A stretch of 49,615 bases of DNA from Amoeboaphelidium occidentale (taxonomy: Eukaryota; Aphelidiomycota; Aphelidea): positions 1-49,615 of the forward strand of contig JALGPX010000077.1 in assembly GCA_023515795.1 (NCBI GenBank). The letters are read 5' to 3'. The notes under the pieces are model-generated. The model searched no databases. It was not told the origin of the DNA and saw only the letters and a list, made by a program, of their open reading frames with translations. Of this stretch, positions 1 to 10,320 are shown piece by piece. How positions within the stretch are numbered: position 1 is the stretch's first letter; the number at the start of each line of letters is the position of its first letter. The position numbers and the translations under genes were made by a program.

Positions 1-2
1 AT

Positions 3-68
3 CTAGACGATGCCTTTCTCACCGCAGATGAAGTTGTCAAGTTCTTTTTCCGCCAGCAGGGGCAGTAA
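3..68 (+). CDS. C-terminal fragment of an unidentified protein
   Basis: One frame is open from the window edge to a TAA at 66-68. It would encode a short acidic/hydrophobic tail ending in FFFRQQGQ. The other two forward frames stop at once or within 30 bases, so this is the most likely end of a rightward gene that begins before the window. The tail is too short to assign a family, and it could also be chance open frame. Confidence 0.3.
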   Translation, partial: LDDAFLTADEVVKFFFRQQGQ

Positions 69-275
69 GGTGGTATTGTCTGATGGTATTGTTTGACATG
101 GTTGTGAGAGGATTATGATGGTCTAATACAATGTTTGTCTTGCAATAGTGTCAACCATGAATTTGGTTCAGTTAAGGCGTAATCTTGACTGAGCTCTTGA
201 AGAAAGTAAAGCTCGAAAATGTCCAAAATGAAAATAATACTTTAATTTAAGTAGGTATTTGAATTGTAGGCAAAG

Positions 276-2114
276 CTAATGAGAACTTGTAGGTGGTCTT
301 GCTGAAATCAAAACTATAACATTGAACGAAATGTAACCAATGGCGGAAATCATGTATAGCACGAGAGGTCTTTGACCCCATAACTTCGATAAACGGCCCT
401 TAAAAAATAAGCTTATTTTTTACAAATTTACCGTTAAAATACGTTTAAGTTCGATCTGCTTTGTCAAATTGTCTTGCTCCATTCGATACTTTCTTGCCAC
501 ACGAGGAGACGGATTTTCTGGGAGTTTCTGTTTCAGCCGGCTAACAGAGTCTTCAATGAGAGTACGATTCTCCATAACTTCTTTAATTTTTGGGTATCTC
601 TGAATAATAATACGCACAGAAAATTTCCATGTGAACATTAAAATAATAATAAGGATAAAATAAGTACCAAGCACAGCAAGGTATCTGTAAATAATGTATG
701 CATAGTTTCCAGTCTGATCTCTTGTATTGCAAGACAAAGTACATCTTGGTGTCTTGCCATCGGATTCAAAGTAAATGGAATCATCCAGCAGAAACCAAAC
801 CGTAATAATAAAAGGCGCTAATAATAGAGTGTAGCATTTCATCTGGAGCAAATGCAAAGATTTTGTCATAACTTCCAATTCCGTGAACTTGCAACCAAAA
901 CTTTGTTCTTCTTCGTCTGGGATTTCAATAGTGCTGGAACTGTATTGGTTACCCATATCATTCATTCTGTACTCTTCACTCACGTGAACTTCGTTACCCC
1001 GAACAATATTCAAAAGCCTTTTCCATAAGTTGGAATACATGTCGTAAATTAACAAATTCAAGTCTATGGCATTGAAAACGAACACTACAATTAAATATAA
1101 CCAAAAGTGAACATCGAGCGGATTATCAACTGAAAACAAAATCAAGTACTGAAAGATCATATGAGTGAATCTTGAAGGAAACGTCAGGGCAACAATAGTC
1201 AGCTGCTCATCTGAAACATAACTCGCAGCTTTCTGAACCATTCTTCCCATCCACAAAATATAACAATTAGTTAGACAAAGCACAACATACGGCAGCTGCA
1301 AATTCTGGCCAGCCCATAATTGAAACATAAAGTTGGCAACGGAGAACAATAGTTTAATTTCAATAGCGGGCAGACAAGACAAGAACCAAACATATGCAAA
1401 GTCATGAAAATAATGATTTGATCTTTCTCTGTAAAAAGCATATCCAATTAGTAGCAAAGGTATAGACAGAAACGGCGAAGAGTCGATGTGAGCAAATACT
1501 AATATCCATGCGCTAATGCACGTGAACAAAACAGCGACAAATGTACCATATTCGATCAAACAAAACTGTCTAAGATGACGAATCGTCAGTTCCTTCTGAC
1601 AGCAGACCCATGAATGCTCCATTCTGATCAAGAAAATATTTCGCAACCTCTCCTTAGAAACGACGTAACGCCAAAACATTGGTACGATTACCAAGAGATA
1701 AATCCTAAGACAAGTGCGAATGAAGGCAACCAATACAGGCGTCACTCCGGGAAATGCAATTCTGAAGCAAGTCATTATAACCGCGAAACTTATCGAAACC
1801 ATGTAGAATATCTTGTTAAGTAAGAACTTTGGACTGATCATGTTGTCGAATGCAGCCCGAAACGGAAAATAAGATGTGAACAAGTATAACACTCCTCCAA
1901 GGCCTTGTACACCAACTAGCAATGCAAGAAAGTATATTTCAAATCGAACAGTGCAAACATTTTCGTTTGGCGTAAAAATCTCCGCCATTCGATTGAGCTG
2001 AATACATGCAAAGCTCAGTTTGACGTAAAGAATGGCCGTTAAGGAGAAAAATATGGCCGCCAATGGAACAACGATGAAAGCATTAATACTGCGCGGGATC
2101 ACACTGATGCTCAT
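276..2114 (-). CDS. Polytopic membrane protein, tandem copy A (two exons)
   Basis: I do not recognise the family. Exons are 2114-432 and 398-276, joined over a 33-nt GT-AG intron (431-399), giving 601 aa. About ten to twelve hydrophobic segments are visible (near residues 12-34, 60-80, 101-120, 130-148, 188-228, 238-258, 270-290, 325-365, 435-453, 470-500). An acidic hydrophilic loop lies near 375-415 and a basic cytosolic stretch near 505-560. Unspliced, the frame ends in VNL right after LKRILT. Spliced, it continues with GRLSKLWGQR, a further membrane-like segment and a short tail. Copy B shows the same intron position and the same exon. Shared signatures are MEHSWVCC, FxHMIFQY and YDMYSxLW. 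Transporter or receptor-like roles are possible but nothing in the sequence decides it. Confidence 0.8.
401..422. repeat. 22-nt perfect palindrome inside a 33-nt intron
   Basis: The stretch is perfectly self-complementary, centred on AAGCTT with flanking A6/T6 runs. It occupies two thirds of the intron at 399-431 of membrane protein copy A. It also contains the in-frame TAA that would end translation if the intron were retained. In RNA it could fold into an A-U-rich hairpin or pair with a second copy. Confidence 0.85.
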
Positions 2115-2375
2115 TCAACACTGACGCAAATCGATTGATTTTTTACGAACCAACAGGTCGGTTAACTAAAATGCGCCACATGATCGACAATTGATTTGTG
2201 GGGCTTCAACCGTTTAGGCAAAGCCCGTGACGTATTAGAATTTAGTTTAACTTATATCATAATGCCCTCAAGCCGCATATGAACAGCAGATGACACAAAA
2301 AATAAGCGTCCATTAGATATATTTCTGATATTTCTTTGTTAAAGCGATAATTGTGTGCAATTTGATTTAAATGGC

Positions 2376-4216
2376 TCATACATTGGTGGGGTTGGAGGTT
2401 TGAGTTGATATACGGAGCAAAACTGCGTAGATTATGTAAGCCATAGAAGCAATCATAAAGATGACAAGCCTTCTTTCTCCCCAGATGAGTGAGAGGCGTC
2501 CCTAAAATTTAATCTTGTCAAAATAGAAGTTACCGTTAATATTCTTTTCAGCTCGACTTGACTTGTTAAATACTCCCTTTCCAATCTGTGTTTCTGAGCC
2601 TCCGCAGGGCTGGGTTTGTTGGGCAGATTTTTGCGTAGACGAGCTATTGCATCATCAACGAGTTTTCCGTTTTCCATGATTTCTTGTATTCTTGGATATC
2701 TTTTCACAATAAAGTTAACTGAGAGTTTAAATGCAACCACGGAAATCAACAGGGACAAGAAGTAGCACCCAAGAATGGCAAGGTACCTGTACACTATGTA
2801 GATGGAGTCCTTAACTTGCTCCTGAAACTTGCACGAGAATGTACAACCCAAAATCTGATCCTGAACATTGATGTCAACAAAATAGTCAAACACAAACCAA
2901 ATAGCAACCATAATGGGAACCAGGAACATTACATAACTTTTCATTTGAAGCATATGTAGGCATCTTGTCAGAATGTCAAGCTCTGTCACAGTGTTATCCA
3001 AAATATCAGTATGATCTTCATTTGTGCCACCAGATGTCGTGGGGTAATGAGATTCAATATCAGCCATAGCATGTTCTTCAGTTTCGGCGTGTGGATTACC
3101 TCTAACAATTGACAAAAGCTTGTTCCATAGATCTGAATACATGTCATAAACTAGCAAGTTCATTTTGACCGTATTCGAAATGAAAACGATTGCTAAGCAG
3201 ACCCAAAAATTGACGCCCAGAAATTTATCGACGGAAAAAAGTATAAAGTACTGAAATATCATATGAATAAAACTTGAAGGAAACGTGAGCGCTGTGATTA
3301 CGAGCCGATCTTCGGAAACATAGCCAGAGGCCTTGTGAACAATTCTGCTCATCACGATAATGTAAATTTCAGTCAAGCACAAGACTAAATATTGCATCTC
3401 CCAGTTTCTGTTGGTCCAAAACGCAAACATGTAGTCAAATGCCGCGAAGAGAATATTTATCTCGGTCATTGGAAGAACAACCAGAAACCAAGCATAAGCA
3501 AAATCATGATAGAAATGTTCCTTTCGCTCCAAATAAAAGCCAAATATTACTAGCATCAATGAAACACAGACGAACGGATAAAAGTCGATACGTAAAACCT
3601 GCAACAGCCATGCGCATGTCGTTGACAACAGAACAATTGCAACGATGCCGGACTCTAACACACTGAAATTCTTCAAATTTCGAATAGAAAGCTCCTTTTC
3701 GCAGCAGACCCAGCTGTGTTCCATTCTCACCAAAAACAGGTTTCTTGACTTTTCAACCAGAACGATATAGCGCCATATGAATGGAAGCAGCAGCATAAGA
3801 TAAATGTTCATGATAGTACGATACAAAGCAACAAAAAAGCCAGAAATGGCAGGAAATGATATCCGTATACAAGTCAGAATGTATGCCAAACCAATAGAAA
3901 CTCCATACAATATCTTGTTCAACAAGAACTTGGGACTAATTACATCATCAAGTGCAACAAGAAAAGGAAAGAAAGAAGAGTATAGGTATGCGATTCCGCC
4001 AAAGCCTTCAAAAATAGTAAGCAAAGCAGCTACATACAGTTCTGGGGTTTCTCTACAAAGCCTGGTATGCTGATCGAGATCCGAAGGACTCTTGTTAACC
4101 CTCACACAATTTTTCGTCATCTTCAAATAGACCATAGTCAGCAGAGATAACAAAATAGCCGTAAGCGGTATAATTATGAACGCATTGACATATCTTGGAT
4201 ATATCGTCTTTGCCAT
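2376..4216 (-). CDS. Polytopic membrane protein, tandem copy B (two exons)
   Basis: This is a paralogue of the gene downstream. Exons are 4216-2534 and 2501-2376, joined over a 32-nt GT-AG intron (2533-2502), giving 602 aa. First exons of both copies are exactly 561 codons, and the starts align (MAKTIYPRYVNAF against MSISVIPRSINAF). The terminal exon encodes GRLSLIWGERRLV and a hydrophobic helix, clearly homologous to the terminal exon of copy A. The conserved core includes WRYIV, NLFLVRMEHSWVCC, MIFQYFILFSVD and LLVYDMYSDLW. The unspliced frame also stays open for 26 codons past the donor, so an ORF-only prediction would give a wrong C-terminus. No function is assigned. It is divergent from RRP6, about 220 bp start to start. 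Confidence 0.8.
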
Positions 4217-4435
4217 TCTTTTTCAGATCTTCCGATCAACGGTTCTTGATATGAAAAACTTCAGGATCTGTCAAACACTTCAACTCTCCCCAGGTGTGCA
4301 CACAAACGCACAAAGATCAACATCGTTTACGCAATTGCATAATCAGATATTGAGTTTACATCGCTATTGGTCATGTGTAGAAACTCAGACTTGATACTCA
4401 AAAAGTGTCAAGATTTTCTCTTTTCTGACTTTGAT

Positions 4436-6985
4436 ATGGATCAGACGAACAAAGTCTTCGCGAAACCGAAGGAGCAGGAAGCGTTTACAAACACTACCTT
4501 TGAGGCAATGATGAAAGCTGTGTCTATAGGAAATAGACTTCCCACAGATTTGGCATTCTACAATACTACTTACCCAGAGATAAGACAAGAATTAAAGCAG
4601 CTACGCGAATCTGTTCTGAGCCAGTGTAACTCATTGCTGGAGTTTTTGGCTCCGAGACCAAATAGCGACGAGGGAAAAGGAACCGAACCTCTGCAAGTGA
4701 TACCGTTCTTTGATAAGGAAGATGTTGTGGAGCGATTTGATATTACATGTGCCGATTTACTTGATCTCACTTATGAGCGTATTGATACTTGCTTTGATGA
4801 AATACACCAGGAGAAATATTCCAAGAATAAGAAAGCTATTGTGGCTGCACCTGAAGGCAGTAAAACAGTCGGCGAAGCCACCAAGTTTTCGAGAACTTCA
4901 AAACACGGTCACTTATCAGCCAACTTACGCCATGCCGAATTCATAAGAAAGCCGCAATTGGACTTTCAGGATGATATCGATAATTACGCGAAACTGTTTG
5001 TACCAAAGCTTAAAGAGAAGCCAAACGCGATTATTCCTCTGAAAGATTCACTGAAGTTGGTCAAGTTGTCTCCTGCTGAACTTCATGTTCAAAACCTTGT
5101 TTCTTCGAGCTCTAAATCCTCGTCAGTCCAAGAAAAATATGATCATCCGTATAGGCACGAAATCGAAAATCTGCAAGCTCCATCGCACATGCTAGAACAA
5201 AGAACTGAAATTCTTCCAGCTTCTATTGACAGTAAAAACTATGTATGGGTTGATACAAAAGAAGCCTTGATGGATTTAGCTCAAAAGCTAGAAGCCCAAA
5301 GAGAGTTTGCCGTAGATCTTGAAGCTTTTGATTATAGAGCGTACTTGGGCATTGTCTGTCTCATGCAAATATCAACCAGAGATGATGATTATTTGATAGA
5401 TACATTCGCTTTAAGGAAACATATGCAAGTTCTGCAGGCTGCTTTCACTGATCCGCAAATTGTGAAGGTGTTGCATGGCGCTGATAGAGACATACTCTGG
5501 CTTCAAAGAGATTTCGGATTATACATCGTCAACCTCTTTGATACATACAGAGCCGCAAAACAATTGAATCTTGGAAAATATTCACTTGCATACTTATTGG
5601 AATATTATGTAGGCATTCAAGCCAACAAGGAATATCAACTAGCTGACTGGAGGATCCGCCCATTACCTGCCGACTTTTTAAAGTATGCTCGAGAAGATAC
5701 ACATTACTTGTTGTATTTATACGATCGTATGAGAAACGCTCTACTCAATTCCTCAGAAAAAGACGCTTTTGCTGAGGTTTTCCAAAAATCAAAAGAAACA
5801 AGCTTGAGCACTTTTGAAATTGTTCCATATGGCGGCGATGCTTACAGAGATTCTCTTAGAAAATTTGCTCATTATTCATTCAACAAAATTGAGGTCGAAT
5901 TGTTCAAAGCTATTCACGAGTGGCGAGATCAAAAAGCAAAGATGCATGATGAATCTGTACATTACGTGATGTCAGACCCAGTGATGTTTAAACTAGCTAC
6001 GGTTAAGCCGAATACTGTTCCGGAATTGGTCCAGAAGATTGACAGAATCCCAACTTTAGTTCGCAAGAATGTAAAAGAGTTGGTGCAGCTGATTTCAAGT
6101 GTTATCGATCAAACTGAGAAGAATGCTGAACAACTTGAAGTGGCTGAAACTAATGTTCCTTTACCAGCGCCTACGCACACCAGATTTGATAGCTTGGAAG
6201 ACGGTGAAATGGAAATCGAGAAGGAAGATAGTTTTCAAAACGTGGGTGCAGATTTAAAAGAAGATGCTGAATTCGATGCTGATGAAATTCAAGAAGGAGT
6301 ATTAATAGGCAATGTAAAGAAAAAAGACGTGATCATTCCGTCTTCAAAGAATCAGGAGCCTACTAGCGGTTTGCCCTTGAAGAAGTCTGGATTGTTGCGT
6401 TCGAATAACAAAGATGTGTTTGAAACTAACAATGAAAGCTTACCTTTTGTTCGTTTGATAACTAGCTGGCTTTTTGCACCGATTACCGAGGTTGAAAACA
6501 TGGTTGTGGAAGTCAAACAGGAAGGGGTTGTTCCTGAACCTCCTAAAAAGGGTCCTGAACCTGCTATTGAAGAGAAAGTCGATGATAAGTTCAAAGGAAA
6601 AGACATGATCGAATTGGATAGTGGAAGCGACGAAGAACAACCAGATGATGACATTTTTGTGGTCTCATCAAAGAACTCCAAGTCTAAACGGAAGAGAAAG
6701 AACAAAAGTAAGGCTGAAGGATCCAAATCACAAGAATCTCAAAGTCAAAAGAAGAGAAAGCAGGAGGAACCAGAACAGAGTTATACTAATGAAGATATGG
6801 TTGAACTTGCAAAGAAGAGACTAAAACAGTTGAATGAAGAGTCCAGCTCTAAAAAGAAACAGTCTCCACAGAAAGATCCTTATTCTGGCATCGTAATTGA
6901 CGAAAAGTTTAACAAGAAGGATGCTAGAAGTAATTTGAAAATGAAATCTGGTTCCAGGCAAGCCACTTTTACGAAATCGAAGTAA
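4436..6985 (+). CDS. RRP6: Exosome 3'-5' exoribonuclease Rrp6/EXOSC10
   Basis: Nuclear-exosome exonuclease that trims and degrades rRNA, snoRNA and pre-mRNA 3' ends. I chose the ATG at 4436 (MDQTNK; 849 aa) because the PMC2NT domain starts soon after. An in-frame ATG at 4367 would add 23 residues of low quality. Order: PMC2NT (about 15-105); DEDD-Y exonuclease with VDLEAFDY near 292-299, HGADRD near 347 and YAREDTHY near 417; HRDC domain (about 482-562); then a long charged tail rich in K/R/E with KSKRKRKNKSK and KKRKQEE nuclear/nucleolar signals. The catalytic acidic residues and the tyrosine all look intact. Single exon. Convergent with PRP18, with stops 44 bp apart. Confidence 0.95.
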   Translation: MDQTNKVFAKPKEQEAFTNTTFEAMMKAVSIGNRLPTDLAFYNTTYPEIRQELKQLRESVLSQCNSLLEFLAPRPNSDEGKGTEPLQVIPFFDKEDVVERFDITCADLLDLTYERIDTCFDEIHQEKYSKNKKAIVAAPEGSKTVGEATKFSRTSKHGHLSANLRHAEFIRKPQLDFQDDIDNYAKLFVPKLKEKPNAIIPLKDSLKLVKLSPAELHVQNLVSSSSKSSSVQEKYDHPYRHEIENLQAPSHMLEQRTEILPASIDSKNYVWVDTKEALMDLAQKLEAQREFAVDLEAFDYRAYLGIVCLMQISTRDDDYLIDTFALRKHMQVLQAAFTDPQIVKVLHGADRDILWLQRDFGLYIVNLFDTYRAAKQLNLGKYSLAYLLEYYVGIQANKEYQLADWRIRPLPADFLKYAREDTHYLLYLYDRMRNALLNSSEKDAFAEVFQKSKETSLSTFEIVPYGGDAYRDSLRKFAHYSFNKIEVELFKAIHEWRDQKAKMHDESVHYVMSDPVMFKLATVKPNTVPELVQKIDRIPTLVRKNVKELVQLISSVIDQTEKNAEQLEVAETNVPLPAPTHTRFDSLEDGEMEIEKEDSFQNVGADLKEDAEFDADEIQEGVLIGNVKKKDVIIPSSKNQEPTSGLPLKKSGLLRSNNKDVFETNNESLPFVRLITSWLFAPITEVENMVVEVKQEGVVPEPPKKGPEPAIEEKVDDKFKGKDMIELDSGSDEEQPDDDIFVVSSKNSKSKRKRKNKSKAEGSKSQESQSQKKRKQEEPEQSYTNEDMVELAKKRLKQLNEESSSKKKQSPQKDPYSGIVIDEKFNKKDARSNLKMKSGSRQATFTKSK

Positions 6986-6995
6986 GCGTGTTCGG

Positions 6996-7019
6996 TTTAT
7001 TTACAGAATCAAGAATAAA
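6996..7019. terminator. Crossed polyadenylation signals of RRP6 and PRP18
   Basis: A forward AATAAA at 7014-7019 lies 29 nt past the RRP6 stop. A reverse-strand AATAAA at 7001-6996 lies about 29 nt past the PRP18 stop. Each signal lies beyond the other, so the two mature 3' ends must overlap as antisense RNA. Confidence 0.6.
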
Positions 7020-7029
7020 GTAAATCTAT

Positions 7030-8049
7030 TCAACCTATGGCTTTGGAAGGATCATCTGGCGGATTAAGTTTCTGAGCAAATGTCATTAGTCTCTTAATCC
7101 CTTGAATCCACTTCCTTGTCGTTTCATCGTTCAAAACATGCGCAACTTGATCAGTAGAAATCTTGTCTCGACTTTTACGTTCATGAATACCAATGTTTGT
7201 CACACCAATAGGCCAACATGCGTTTCCTATAGACATTCTGAGATATGCATCGTTTGCTTTGACATATTCTTTACGATGGATCCAGAATACAATCTCAACA
7301 ACCTTTGCGTAAACATCATCCGGTAACGAATGTTTCTTTGCGAGTTTAAAAAATACTTTGAGATTTTCTACAGTTTGCTTGTAAATTGCAGTCTCGTTCT
7401 TTCCTTGGTCGCTTTGACGTATTTCTGCTGGTCTTTTGGTCAGCTCGACGTCCCAGTCCAGAAGCAATTTCTTGAAGAATACATAAACCAACTCATAACA
7501 ACGAGAACTGTTACTTTTCCGTAGAGGCTCGCCGATTTTGTCGAAGTCGGGTATAAATTTGTTGATGACTTCCATTTTAAGCCTTCGTTCTCTGTCGCCG
7601 TCAGTCTCATCATTGCTTTTTTCCACCTCTATTCCATTCTGAAGTAATTCCAACTGAAGCTCTTGATCAACTTTGGCTTGTGTATCCTTAAACTTGTTTC
7701 TTTGTCCTTTTTGGTCTGCTTGTCTGTGCAATGCTTCCGCGCGTTTTAATCGTTGAACTCTTTCCTTTGGAGACTCTCCAAATAGCCGTATTGGTTCACT
7801 CCGAGCCCTAAATCTCTTGATCAACTCATCCTCAGGGATCTCAGTAGATGGCGATGTTGGCTCTGCCTCTGTTTCCGATATCTTGTTGCTTTTGTTCTGT
7901 GTCACATTGCTCTCTGGCATCTTTGTACGTCTATCCTCTATAACAGGCTTTTTAGCAGGCTCCTGGGCTCCCTGTTCATACTGCTTAAAAGCTTCAGCTG
8001 CTTTTCGTTTCCGTGCAATTTCCGCTTTCAGTAGATCAAGCGAGTTCAT
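7030..8049 (-). CDS. PRP18: Pre-mRNA-splicing factor 18
   Basis: Second-step splicing factor that stabilises exon-U5 snRNP contacts. The 339-aa length matches human PRPF18. The N-terminus MNSLDLLKAEIARKRKAAE is typical. A Prp4/SFM-like motif (EDELIKRFRARSEPIRLFGE) lies near 73-92. The helical Prp18 domain runs about 180-332 and contains the family hallmark IGNACWPIGVTNIGIHER, followed by KWIQGIKRLMTFAQ. Single exon. The start codon lies 24 nt downstream of the RPC82 stop on the same strand, so its promoter must lie in or overlap the RPC82 3' end. Confidence 0.95.
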   Translation of the reverse strand: MNSLDLLKAEIARKRKAAEAFKQYEQGAQEPAKKPVIEDRRTKMPESNVTQNKSNKISETEAEPTSPSTEIPEDELIKRFRARSEPIRLFGESPKERVQRLKRAEALHRQADQKGQRNKFKDTQAKVDQELQLELLQNGIEVEKSNDETDGDRERRLKMEVINKFIPDFDKIGEPLRKSNSSRCYELVYVFFKKLLLDWDVELTKRPAEIRQSDQGKNETAIYKQTVENLKVFFKLAKKHSLPDDVYAKVVEIVFWIHRKEYVKANDAYLRMSIGNACWPIGVTNIGIHERKSRDKISTDQVAHVLNDETTRKWIQGIKRLMTFAQKLNPPDDPSKAIG

Positions 8050-8073
8050 CTAAGAAAATCAAAGTCTATTGCG

Positions 8074-9699
8074 TCAGAAATCTCGCAAAATCCGAATAAC
8101 TTCATCCATTTTCACAATATACGCCTTAATTCTACCATTTCTTCTTTTATAATCGCTCTGCTGTCTGCGCTCTTCCTCAGTTAACAGAGTTGGGTCTGCT
8201 TGCACGTCAGTTCGTTGAAGTTTTGTTAGCAATGCTTCATTCTTCTTATTCTCCATATCCATAACTTCATACAAATTAACAACAGCTTTGATGGCGAACT
8301 GAGTAGCGGTCGCAAGAATAGAGTTTGATATTCTGTAAAAGAATGATGTTCTTGATGGAGCTCTATCAGCACCTCTAGGAACTTCTTGCAATTCCAACCA
8401 GCCATGTTTCAATAATTCTGTTAATCTTTCTCTAGTTTCCTTCAACGGTACAAGGCATCTGGATGACAGAGCTTTATCATCAAGGATTTTAGTTTTCTGT
8501 AAACATCTGAATAATCTCATACTCGCGTTTCCACAAGATTCTTTAATCAAGCTTTCGATAATTGCCATACGTAAAACTTGAATGCAAGAGTCATAATCAA
8601 CAACAACACTTGTTGTTATTGCGTCAGAGGAGACACCTCTCGACAGAAACTTGCCAGGGCTGTAGATAATTCTATCAATAAAATCCTTGACCATATTTCC
8701 TCGATCGCTAGCGGATAAACCAACACGGTCATAGCCATCAATGGATATCTTGGTACTTGAAGAAATGATTCTTTGAATTTGACCCAAACTAACACTATCA
8801 GAGTGTTTGAATAATTGACATGCTTTTGTTGAATGCGAAGCTTGTTCCATAATTTTACCAATAACTTCAGCAGCAAAATCACCACACAGAGATTTACAGT
8901 AATCTACAACAGTTTGGTTTCGAAGTAAAACATTAATAGCGTCATAACTGATTGCATATACAGTCTTATCTTCAGGAACTTTCTTATCATTAACAACCAA
9001 CATCAGTTGTTTATCATTCAATAAGCGAGCTTTCGTAGTTTCTTGTTCCTCGCCGTAAGCTTTCCTCTTTCTGGAAACAGTTTTAACTTCCGGAGGATTA
9101 TTAAGTTTCTTTTCCTCCTCCGTATAAATGACATAATCTTCAACGCTCTTTCCGAAATGATCACCTGCCCTCATTATTATTCTTTTAGATTCGAAATTCT
9201 TCAGAATGCCATCCAACGCAGCTGAAGTGATGCCGTGCCCAGATAAAGATCCCAACAATCCCGATTTATCGACACGACCCTCTTGCAATATCTCATTGAA
9301 CACGCTAAGCTCCAACTCATTATCGCACAACTTTTCCTTTGCCAATTGCAGTATTGATGGCTGGCGTAGAAGTAAGAGCACAGCATCAAAGTTCAAGCGA
9401 TAATACGTCAATGTTCGATCAGTCTTCTTGTCTGGATACTCAAAGTACGTGATAATATTTTGATGAATGAGTATCATTAGAGCCTGTTTGATATTTAGCG
9501 TTCTGAGCTTGAATGGTTCTAATTCTCTAATCATAATGCCCAATGTTGATCTTCCCAAGCGAAGAAGCGTGAACCCAACAATCTACAGCGATAGCACAGA
9601 TTAATAAACGCTCCCTTACTTAGAAAAACTTACACCAACGATGTCGCCGTAGCGTTCCGTAAGAACAGATCGTGTCAGTAAAAGTTCAATTGCAGACAT
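8074..9699 (-). CDS. RPC82: RNA polymerase III subunit C3 (Rpc82/RPC62), two exons
   Basis: Winged-helix subunit of the Pol III-specific trimer, needed for promoter opening. Exon 1 is 9699-9634 (MSAIELLLTRSVLTERYGD...). A 51-nt intron at 9633-9583 has donor GTAAGT and acceptor CTGTAG. Exon 2 is 9582-8074. Total 524 aa. The joined N-terminus continues IVGFTLLRLGRSTLG and matches the start of human RPC62 in length and pattern, so both the start and the splice are supported. Several winged-helix segments follow, then a C-terminal helix near ENKKNEALLTKL. The start codon is only 9 bp from that of the divergent dynactin p25 gene. Confidence 0.93.
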
Positions 9700-9711
9700 T
9701 TCCCGGAAATG
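9697..9711. promoter_or_regulatory. Head-to-head start region with 15-nt inverted repeat
   Basis: CATTTCC-C-GGAAATG is an inverted repeat whose two ends are the start codons of RPC82 (reverse, 9699-9697) and DCTN5 (forward, 9709-9711). Nine bases separate the ATGs. Both starts are supported by alignment-length arguments, so each 5' UTR must be antisense to the other coding region. Confidence 0.6.
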
Positions 9712-10275
9712 AAATCTAAAGCAATTGAGAATTACAAAAGGGCAGAATACATTGAAACTGAGAGCGGAAATAAAATAAGCAGAAGCGCAGTCATTGGAGG
9801 AAGTCAATTTATCGTTTTGGGCGGCACATCCATAATTTATCCAAAAAGCACACTGAGGGGCGACTTAACAAGATCTTCCGTTTCATTATCTTTTGGTAAA
9901 TATACGATTATACGACGAGACGTTGTGATAAGGCCTCCGTGTAAAATGTATAAACAAGTTCTTTCTTACTATCCAATGAAGTTTGGTGAGTACGTCTTCA
10001 TTGGCGATCGAAGCATAATTGAATCTGTTCTAATTGGCTCAAGAGTGTACATTGGAAAGGATTGTGTCATTAATGCATTTGTTATCATTAGGGATTGTTG
10101 TTACATTGAAGATAATACGCTGATACCTTCTAATACTTGTATACCTCCGTATTCTCGTGTCAGAACTAATGAAGATGGAAAGCTAGAAATAACGCAATTA
10201 CCAGAATCTTCAATGTTCTTTCTGCAACAGGATATTCAGTCATATTACGATAACTTCATTCCTTCGCTCAGTTGA
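9709..10275 (+). CDS. DCTN5: Dynactin subunit 5 (p25)
   Basis: Pointed-end component of dynactin, the dynein activator used for vesicle and nuclear transport. The 188-aa protein has a left-handed beta-helix built from hexapeptide repeats (VIGGSQ, VLIGSRVYIGKDCVI). Family hallmarks match human p25 in order: AEYIETESGNKISR near residues 12-25, STLRGDL near 47-53, VIRPP near 75-79, then DNTLIPSNTCIPPYS and a C-terminal SYYDNFIP. The position of the YIETxSGNK motif relative to the N-terminus fixes the start at 9709. Single exon. Presence of p25 implies a full dynactin-dynein system. Confidence 0.93.
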   Translation: MKSKAIENYKRAEYIETESGNKISRSAVIGGSQFIVLGGTSIIYPKSTLRGDLTRSSVSLSFGKYTIIRRDVVIRPPCKMYKQVLSYYPMKFGEYVFIGDRSIIESVLIGSRVYIGKDCVINAFVIIRDCCYIEDNTLIPSNTCIPPYSRVRTNEDGKLEITQLPESSMFFLQQDIQSYYDNFIPSLS

Positions 10276-10320
10276 AGTTGAATAGAGATTCCTTCAAGAT
10301 TTTTTGTCGCCGTCGAGCAA

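Noticed and set aside
4367-4435. Upstream in-frame ATG of RRP6 adding 23 residues
   Set aside because: The extra residues are unlike Rrp6 N-termini, and the downstream ATG fits the start of PMC2NT better. It remains possible.
9616-9807. Reverse-strand frame of 63 codons over the RPC82/DCTN5 start region
   Set aside because: Only its last 22 codons before the intron are RPC82 exon 1. The rest is antisense to DCTN5 and the tail is intronic.
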